Origin: Clostridiales bacterium | Lineage (GTDB): Bacteria > Bacillota > Clostridia > Oscillospirales > QAMX01 | DNA: 19,013 nucleotides | Assembly (NCBI GenBank): GCA_016285815.1 | Contig: JAEERN010000154.1 | Coordinates: 1 to 19,013, forward strand | Direction of reading: 5' to 3' | Shown: piece after piece, positions 14,329-19,013 of the stretch | How positions within the stretch are numbered: the first letter of the stretch is position 1 | Layout: the number at the start of each line of letters is the position of its first letter | Notes under the pieces: generated by a model | What the model was told of the DNA's origin: nothing | Database searches by the model: none | The model's input: only the letters and a program-made list of their open reading frames with translations | Made by a program: the position numbers and the translations under genes

Positions 14329-14349
14329 TTGTTGCGTTCTCCTTCCCCG

Positions 14350-14631
14350 TTATTTCCCGTTGTTCGAGGACTTCGAGCCCGCGTGGCCGCGGAAGGTCCT
14401 GGTCGGGGCGAACTCGCCCAGCTTGTGGCCGACCATGTCCTCGGTGATGTAGACCGGGATATGCTTTCTGCCGTCGTGGACGGCGATCGTGTGCCCCACG
14501 AACTCAGGGAAGATCGTAGAGGCTCTGGACCATGTCTTGAGCACTTTCTTGGTGCCGCTCTCGTTCATGGCAACGACCTTTTTATAGAGCTCAGGAGCTA
14601 CGAACGGCCCCTTCTTAACACTTCTGCTCAT
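14350..14631 (-). CDS. rpsS: 30S ribosomal protein S19
   Basis: A 93-residue S19, in the head of the small subunit, contacting S13 and the A-site finger. Recognised by MSRSVKKGPFVAPELYKKVV, TWSRASTIFPEFVGHTIAVH, the signature DGRKHIPVYITEDMVGHKLG and EFAPTRTFRGHAG. Normal length and position between rplB and rplV. Confidence 0.97.
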   Translation of the reverse strand: MSRSVKKGPFVAPELYKKVVAMNESGTKKVLKTWSRASTIFPEFVGHTIAVHDGRKHIPVYITEDMVGHKLGEFAPTRTFRGHAGSKSSNNGK

Positions 14632-14649
14632 AGATTCAACTGCCTCCCC

Positions 14650-15477
<828 letters not shown>

Positions 15478-15509
15478 TGTCGTTCAACTCCTTATCATTT
15501 CCGCGGCGC

Positions 15510-15809
15510 TCACATCAGGCTGTCGAAGAATTCGATGGTCTTGGAATCCTCGGTAACTCTGACGATGGCCTTTTTCCACGACGGAGTAGTGCCCTCGGGG
15601 CGACCCGCCGAATATCTCTTCTTCTTGCCGCGAACGTTCATCGTATTGACGCTGAGGACCTTCACGCCGAAGATCTCCTCCGCCGCGCGGCGGATCTCGA
15701 CCTTGCTGGCGTCGCGGGCCACTTCAAAGGTGTACTTCTTTTCGCCCGCGCCGGACATCGAACGCTCGGAAACGATGGGGCGGATGATCACATCATAAAC
15801 GGATTTCAT
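15510..15809 (-). CDS. rplW: 50S ribosomal protein L23
   Basis: A 99-residue L23, at the tunnel exit where trigger factor and SRP dock. Segments include VIIRPIVSERSM, YTFEVARDASKVEIRRAAEE, IFGVKVLSVNTMNVRGKKKR and the C-terminal KKAIVRVTEDSKTIEFFDSL. The start shares one base with the rplD stop (TGATG), indicating coupled translation. Confidence 0.97.
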   Translation of the reverse strand: MKSVYDVIIRPIVSERSMSGAGEKKYTFEVARDASKVEIRRAAEEIFGVKVLSVNTMNVRGKKKRYSAGRPEGTTPSWKKAIVRVTEDSKTIEFFDSLM

Positions 15810-16429
15810 CAGGCAAATACCTCCTCGATCACTGCCAGCGAGGCTTTGTCCAGCACCAGCGCGTCGTACTTGACCACGTCGTAGGTGTTGATGAGTCTCG
15901 CCATGGTCGTCTTGACGCCGGGCAGGTTGCGCCCGGAGAGATAGACGTTCTTCTCGATGCCGGCCGTCACGACCAGCGCCTTTTTGCCGGCGCCGACGGC
16001 GTCCAGGAACTTGTCGAACGCCTTGGTCTTCGGCTCGTCGAAGGAGATGCCGTCCACGACGATGATCTTCTGCTCGCCCGCCTTGGCGGAGAGCGCGCTC
16101 TTCAGCGCCAGCCGGCGGAGCTTCTTGTTCAGCGTGTAGCTGTAGGTGCGGGGCTTCGGCGCGAACGCGATGCCGCCGTGGGTGAACTGCGGCGCGCGGG
16201 TCGAGCCCTGTCTGGCTCTGCCGGTGCCCTTCTGGCGGTAGGGCTTTCTGCCGCCGCCGCTGACCTCGGCGCGGGTCAGCGCCGACTGGGTCCCTCTGCG
16301 GATGTTGGCGAGATGGTTCTTGACCGCCTCGTGGACCGCGCTCTCGTTGGGCTCAATGGCGAAGATCGCGTCGCTGAGTTCGATCTCGCCCAGCTCGGCG
16401 CCGGTCATATCGTAAAGTTTCGTCTTCAT
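15809..16429 (-). CDS. rplD: 50S ribosomal protein L4
   Basis: A 206-residue L4, with an extended loop that lines the exit tunnel. The loop region is SGGGRKPYRQKGTGRARQGS, then TRAPQFTHGGIAFAPKPRTY. The globular domain follows with LRRLALKSALSAKAGEQKII and ends DKASLAVIEEVFA. In E. coli L4 also represses the S10 operon by acting on its leader RNA. That makes it the obvious candidate regulator of the long leader seen here, but this is inference. Confidence 0.97.
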   Translation of the reverse strand: MKTKLYDMTGAELGEIELSDAIFAIEPNESAVHEAVKNHLANIRRGTQSALTRAEVSGGGRKPYRQKGTGRARQGSTRAPQFTHGGIAFAPKPRTYSYTLNKKLRRLALKSALSAKAGEQKIIVVDGISFDEPKTKAFDKFLDAVGAGKKALVVTAGIEKNVYLSGRNLPGVKTTMARLINTYDVVKYDALVLDKASLAVIEEVFA

Positions 16430-16451
16430 GTCTTCAGTCTGTCCTCCTGTC

Positions 16452-17147
16452 TCAGCCTCTGGCGGATTTCTTCTGCGGGTTCGTGCTGACAGTCTTGACG
16501 GTGTTCTTCGCCTTGTGGACCTTGACCGTGCTCTTGATGGTCACGATACCGCCCTTGGGGCCCGGCACCGCGCCGCAGACGGCGATCAGATTCAGATCCG
16601 CGTCCACCTTGACGACGAGGAGATTGCTCACCGTGACCTGCTCGACACCGTAGTGTCCGGCCAGCTTCTTGCCCGGGAAGACCCGGGAGGGGTCGGTGTT
16701 GGCGCCCATGGAGCCGGGGGAACGGTGGACAGGGCCGACGCCGTGGGTGTGGCACTGGACGTGCTGTCCCCAGCGCTTGACGACGCCGGAATACCCGTGG
16801 CCCTTGCTGATGCCGGTGACGTCGACGTAATCGCCCTCGGCGAACATGTCGGCGCAGATGACGTCGCCGACCTCGAACTTGTCGGCCTCGTCCAGTTTGA
16901 ACTCGCGCAGCTCCTTCTTGGGCGCGACGCCGGCCTTTTTCAGATGGCCCTGTTCGCCCTTGGACAGCTTGCGTTCGGCGATGTCTTCAAAGCCCAGCTG
17001 GACCGAAGAGTATCCTTCCTTTTCCACCGTCTTCTTCTGAACGACGGGGCAGGGGCCCGCTTCGATGACGGTCACAGGGATGACCTTGCCGTCTTTGTCG
17101 AAGATCTGCGCCATGCCGACTTTTTTGCCGATGATCGCTTTCTTCAT
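16452..17147 (-). CDS. rplC: 50S ribosomal protein L3
   Basis: A 231-residue L3, which reaches towards the peptidyl transferase centre. The start MKKAIIGKKVGMAQIFDKDG at 17147 follows GAAGGA. The frame is open 30 codons further up through the intergenic hairpins, without L3 likeness. Conserved parts are VTVIEAGPCPVVQKK, VDVTGISKGHGYSGVVKRWG, HRSPGSMGANTDPSRVFPGK and KLAGHYG. The segment VQCHTHGVGPVHR in the central extension differs from the RGPMSHGS-like sequence of many Firmicutes. Confidence 0.97.
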   Translation of the reverse strand: MKKAIIGKKVGMAQIFDKDGKVIPVTVIEAGPCPVVQKKTVEKEGYSSVQLGFEDIAERKLSKGEQGHLKKAGVAPKKELREFKLDEADKFEVGDVICADMFAEGDYVDVTGISKGHGYSGVVKRWGQHVQCHTHGVGPVHRSPGSMGANTDPSRVFPGKKLAGHYGVEQVTVSNLLVVKVDADLNLIAVCGAVPGPKGGIVTIKSTVKVHKAKNTVKTVSTNPQKKSARG

Positions 17148-17185
17148 GTTTTGTCCTTCTTTCATGATAAGGTTATTGGTTGACG

Positions 17186-17226
17186 GGCGGTACCGCCAAC
17201 TTGACCCGCCCCGGCGGAGCGCCGGG
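17186..17226 (-). other. Two inverted repeats in the rpsJ-rplC gap
   Basis: CCCGGCG and CGCCGGG (17210-17226) form a 7-bp stem with a 3-nt loop. Directly downstream is the perfect 12-base palindrome GGCGGTACCGCC (17186-17197). Both lie in a 109-nt gap, unusually long for this operon. No U-tract follows either one. They may mark RNA processing or a regulated boundary between rpsJ and rplC. Confidence 0.45.
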
Positions 17227-17256
17227 ACCGGAAACAAACGGATTTACGAGGCTCGC

Positions 17257-17571
17257 TCAGGCCTTGGTCTCAATCTCGACGCCGGCCGGGAGCTTGAACT
17301 TGGTCAGCTCTTCCATGGTCTTGGGCGTGGGATTGATGATGTCGATCAGACGCTTGTGGGTCCGTCTCTCAAACTGCTCGCGGCTGTCCTTGTACTTGTG
17401 GACGGCGCGCAGGATGGTGACGACCTCTTTCTGGGTGGGCAGCGGGATGGGGCCGGAGACCTTGGCGCCGGTGCGCTTTGCGGCCTCGACGAGGCGTTCC
17501 GCCGTCTGGTCGATGAGCTGGTGATCGTAGGCCTTGAGCCGGATCCGGATCTTGTCGCTTTTCTGTGCCAT
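17257..17571 (-). CDS. rpsJ: 30S ribosomal protein S10
   Basis: A 104-residue S10, in the small-subunit head and also the NusE partner in antitermination complexes. The start MAQKSDKIRIRLKAYDHQLI at 17571 lies behind AAAGGAAG. The frame is open 46 codons further up through the structured leader, without S10 likeness. Typical segments are GPIPLPTQKEVVTILRAVHK, FERRTHKRLIDIINPTPKTM and LPAGVEIETKA. It is the first gene of the large operon. Confidence 0.97.
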   Translation of the reverse strand: MAQKSDKIRIRLKAYDHQLIDQTAERLVEAAKRTGAKVSGPIPLPTQKEVVTILRAVHKYKDSREQFERRTHKRLIDIINPTPKTMEELTKFKLPAGVEIETKA

Positions 17572-17592
17572 GTGTTTACTTCCTTTCTTCAA

Positions 17593-17658
17593 GTACGCGC
17601 AGGCGGATCGATTCAACAGATTGATTTGCGCCGCCGGGCCCGCCTGCGGCCCGCGTAC
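17593..17658 (-). promoter_or_regulatory. Bulged 14-bp helix directly upstream of the rpsJ ribosome binding site
   Basis: On the minus strand GTACGC, a 5-nt bulge GGGCC, and GCAGGCGG (17640-17658) pair perfectly with CCGCCTGC-GCGTAC (17593-17606). The 33-nt loop holds a smaller TCAA-TCTG-TTGA stem. The 3' arm ends about 10 nt before AAAGGAAG, so the helix could present or hide the ribosome binding site. The bulge resembles the kind of irregularity bound by ribosomal proteins. Confidence 0.6.
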
Positions 17659-17985
17659 CGCAGGGCGAATTTCGAACAACCGATCCAAGCGTTTCACGCC
17701 CGGACACAAGTTTGACCGGTCCTTGCGTCGGCTTCCGGCGGCCCCGTCTTCAGAGGGACCGCCCTTTCAGCACACGCAAACCGGTCGGATAAGCCGCCAC
17801 GGTTTCCCCTTCCGCGCTCCCTGTCTGAGGCGGGGTTATGCCGGAAACCGGCACACTTCCCTTCAAGTCGGGACCGGAAAAAGACCCTTGACGCACGTCC
17901 ATGTACGAATTCACCCAACCGCCCGATTGCAAGAAACCCCGAGACCGCCTGGCGGCGACCCTGTTTCTCCGGACATACTCCTCGG

Positions 17986-18010
17986 AAAAACCCGCCCTTT
18001 TGCGGGGCGG
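17986..18010 (-). terminator. Attenuator-like hairpin at the start of the S10 leader
   Basis: CCGCCC (18005-18010) and GGGCGG (17992-17997) pair over a 7-nt loop. After one G comes a run of five U (17986-17990). This is an intrinsic-terminator shape about 35-60 nt after the predicted transcription start, before any coding sequence. Downstream GCCGCC (17951-17956) could pair with the 3' arm instead, giving a possible antiterminator. Confidence 0.55.
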
Positions 18011-18051
18011 CAACCTCCCGATTCAACGCAGTTCCATGGTGGCGCCCGATA

Positions 18052-18080
18052 ATCATACCAAAAACGGGAACGCTTGTCAA
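18052..18080 (-). promoter_or_regulatory. Sigma-70-type promoter of the S10-spc-alpha operon
   Basis: On the minus strand TTGACA (18075-18080), a 17-bp spacer and TATGAT (18052-18057) match the consensus at 11 of 12 positions. Immediately upstream is a 30-bp A/T-tract block (18081-18110) in otherwise GC-rich DNA, which looks like an UP element for the alpha subunit C-terminal domain. Predicted start is near 18045. Confidence 0.92.
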
Positions 18081-18110
18081 GAGAAAATTTCAAAAAAAAC
18101 AAAAATTTTT
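18081..18110 (-). promoter_or_regulatory. A/T-rich UP-like element
   Basis: About 30 bases made almost wholly of A- and T-tracts (AAAAATTTTTG, TTTTTTTTG, AAATTTTC on the minus strand) lie just upstream of the S10 -35 box. The position fits an UP element that would raise promoter strength. It might also bend DNA between the two divergent promoters. Confidence 0.7.
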
Positions 18111-18152
18111 CCGGACGGTCCGCCGCGCGCCCTTCCCGGCGGGCCGGGACCG

Positions 18153-18181
18153 TTTACATCCCGGCAAAAAACTGCTATAAT
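18153..18181 (+). promoter_or_regulatory. Sigma-70-type promoter of mnmE
   Basis: On the plus strand TTTACA (18153-18158), a 17-bp spacer and a perfect TATAAT (18176-18181). The predicted start near 18188 leaves a leader of about 25 nt before the TTG start codon. The promoter is divergent from that of the S10 operon, with 72 bp between the two -35 boxes. Confidence 0.88.
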
Positions 18182-18212
18182 AGAGACATCTTTTCAAAAG
18201 GGGGAGGAGACC

Positions 18213-19013
18213 TTGTCCGACACCATCGCCGCCGCGGCGACGCCGCCTCTGACCGGCGCCGTGGCCATCATCCGCATCTCCGGCGACAGCGCCTTCGCCG
18301 TCGCGGACCGGATCTTCTTCCCCTATGCCGGCGGGCCCCTGTCCGGGCTGGCGCCGCGGCACGCCTGGTACGGCGAGGTCCGCGAGCCGGACGGCACGGT
18401 CCTGGACCGGGCGCTGGCGCTGACGTTTCCCGCCCCGGCCAGCTATACCGGCGAGGACTGCGCCGAGATCCAGTGCCACGGCGGCCTGACGCTGGTGGAT
18501 CGGATCCTTCGGCTGTGCCGCGCCTGCGGCGCCCGGGCCGCCGGACCCGGCGAGTTCACGCGGCGGGCCTTTCTCAACGGCAAGCTGGATCTGACCGGGG
18601 CCGAGGCCGTGGCCGACCTCATCGGCGCGGAGTCCGTCGAGGGGGTCCGGAACGCCGCGGCCCAGCTGTCGGGCGAGCTCGCCCGGCGGCTGGACGCCGA
18701 GCGGGAACGGCTGGTGGACCTGAACGCCCACTTTTCCGCCTATATCGACTATACCGACGAGGGGGTCGAGCCCCCGGATCTGTCCGGCGCGGCGGAGACC
18801 CTGCGCGGGATCGGCCGGCGGCTGGCCGCTCTGTCCGACGGGTTCGCCGCCGGGCGGTGCTTTTCCGAAGGGGTCCGCTGCGCCATCATCGGACGCCCCA
18901 ACGCGGGCAAATCCTCGCTTCTCAACGCCCTGACCGGCACCGAGCGCTCCATCGTCACCGACGTGCCCGGCACCACGCGCGACACCGTCGAGGCCCCGCT
19001 GCGCGTGGGCGGC
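18213..19013 (+). CDS. mnmE: tRNA uridine-5-carboxymethylaminomethyl(34) synthesis GTPase MnmE, N-terminal part
   Basis: The first 267 codons of MnmE (TrmE), cut by the right edge. With MnmG it modifies the wobble uridine of certain tRNAs. The TTG start at 18213 has GGGGGAGGAG three bases upstream and yields the expected N-terminus SDTIAAAATPPLTGAVAIIR. The tetrahydrofolate-binding N-domain shows YTGEDCAEIQCHGG (78-91) and GPGEFTRRAFLNGKLDLTGA (111-130). The GTPase domain begins with the P-loop GRPNAGKSS (227-235), followed by DVPGTTRDTVE (250-260). The DTAG and NKxD motifs and the C-terminal Cys motif would lie beyond the window. Usual full length is about 450-460 residues. Confidence 0.95.
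   Translation, partial: MSDTIAAAATPPLTGAVAIIRISGDSAFAVADRIFFPYAGGPLSGLAPRHAWYGEVREPDGTVLDRALALTFPAPASYTGEDCAEIQCHGGLTLVDRILRLCRACGARAAGPGEFTRRAFLNGKLDLTGAEAVADLIGAESVEGVRNAAAQLSGELARRLDAERERLVDLNAHFSAYIDYTDEGVEPPDLSGAAETLRGIGRRLAALSDGFAAGRCFSEGVRCAIIGRPNAGKSSLLNALTGTERSIVTDVPGTTRDTVEAPLRVGG

Larger units (their letters stand above)
17572..18045 (-). promoter_or_regulatory. Long untranslated leader of the S10 operon
   Basis: About 470 nt lie between the predicted transcription start (near 18045) and the rpsJ start codon. Small open frames exist, for example one of 50 codons from the ATG at 17899, but none has a well-placed ribosome binding site or a recognisable product. The region instead shows several stable RNA stems. 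These include an attenuator-like hairpin at the 5' end, CCGC/GCGG pairing at 17945-17955, GCCGG-TTT-CCGGC around 17840-17852, and a bulged helix at 17593-17658. A regulatory leader is the most likely reading. Confidence 0.6.

Noticed and set aside
17750..18013. Short minus-strand frames in the S10 leader (for example the 50-codon frame from 17899 and the one starting MSGETG at 17973)
   Set aside because: The ribosome binding site is absent for the first and only one base from the ATG for the second. The products look like random GC-rich translation.

Overview
This 19 kb window is the core ribosomal-protein supercluster (S10, spc and alpha operons joined end to end) of a GC-rich bacterium, probably a Firmicute of class Clostridia (Oscillospirales/Ruminococcaceae-like). 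That placement is inference. It rests on the gene order secY-adk-map-infA-rpmJ-rpsM-rpsK-rpsD-rpoA-rplQ, on zinc-type (Cys-rich) forms of S4, S14 and L36, on a four-cysteine zinc LID in adenylate kinase, on a C-terminal zinc-ribbon-like tail on L24, and on frequent GTG/TTG starts with strong GGAGG ribosome binding sites.

Layout on the minus strand, read from high to low coordinates: a near-perfect sigma-70 promoter (18052-18080) with an A/T-rich upstream element; a roughly 470-nt untranslated leader with an attenuator-like hairpin and a bulged helix next to the rpsJ ribosome binding site; then 30 tightly packed genes: rpsJ, rplC, rplD, rplW, rplB, rpsS, rplV, rpsC, rplP, rpmC, rpsQ, rplN, rplX, rplE, rpsN, rpsH, rplF, rplR, rpsE, rpmD, rplO, secY, adk, map, infA, rpmJ, rpsM, rpsK, rpsD, rpoA and rplQ (31 with rplQ). 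Most gaps are 1-30 nt, with start/stop overlaps at rplD/rplW, rpsC/rplP and rplP/rpmC. The run ends at a strong intrinsic terminator (1989-2030). Together these genes supply ribosomal subunits, an initiation factor, the SecY translocon, the RNA polymerase alpha subunit, N-terminal methionine removal and adenylate balancing.

Beyond the terminator, still on the minus strand, is accessory DNA: a uroporphyrinogen-decarboxylase-like protein (908-1891), a hairpin, then a two-gene unit of an ECF sigma factor and the first 62 residues of a likely membrane-anchored anti-sigma protein cut by the window edge. The sigma factor reading frame is broken by one extra base near position 343.

On the plus strand, divergent from the S10 promoter, is the first 267 codons of mnmE (tRNA-modifying GTPase), which has its own TTTACA-17-TATAAT promoter. 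The str operon (rpsL-rpsG-fusA-tuf) that often precedes S10 is absent at this edge.

Most of the window is ordinary core genome. No CRISPR array, mobile element, tRNA or rRNA was seen. The parts worth a second look are the S10 leader, the broken sigma factor, a one-residue insertion in the L36 zinc loop and the repetitive C-terminal tail of S3.
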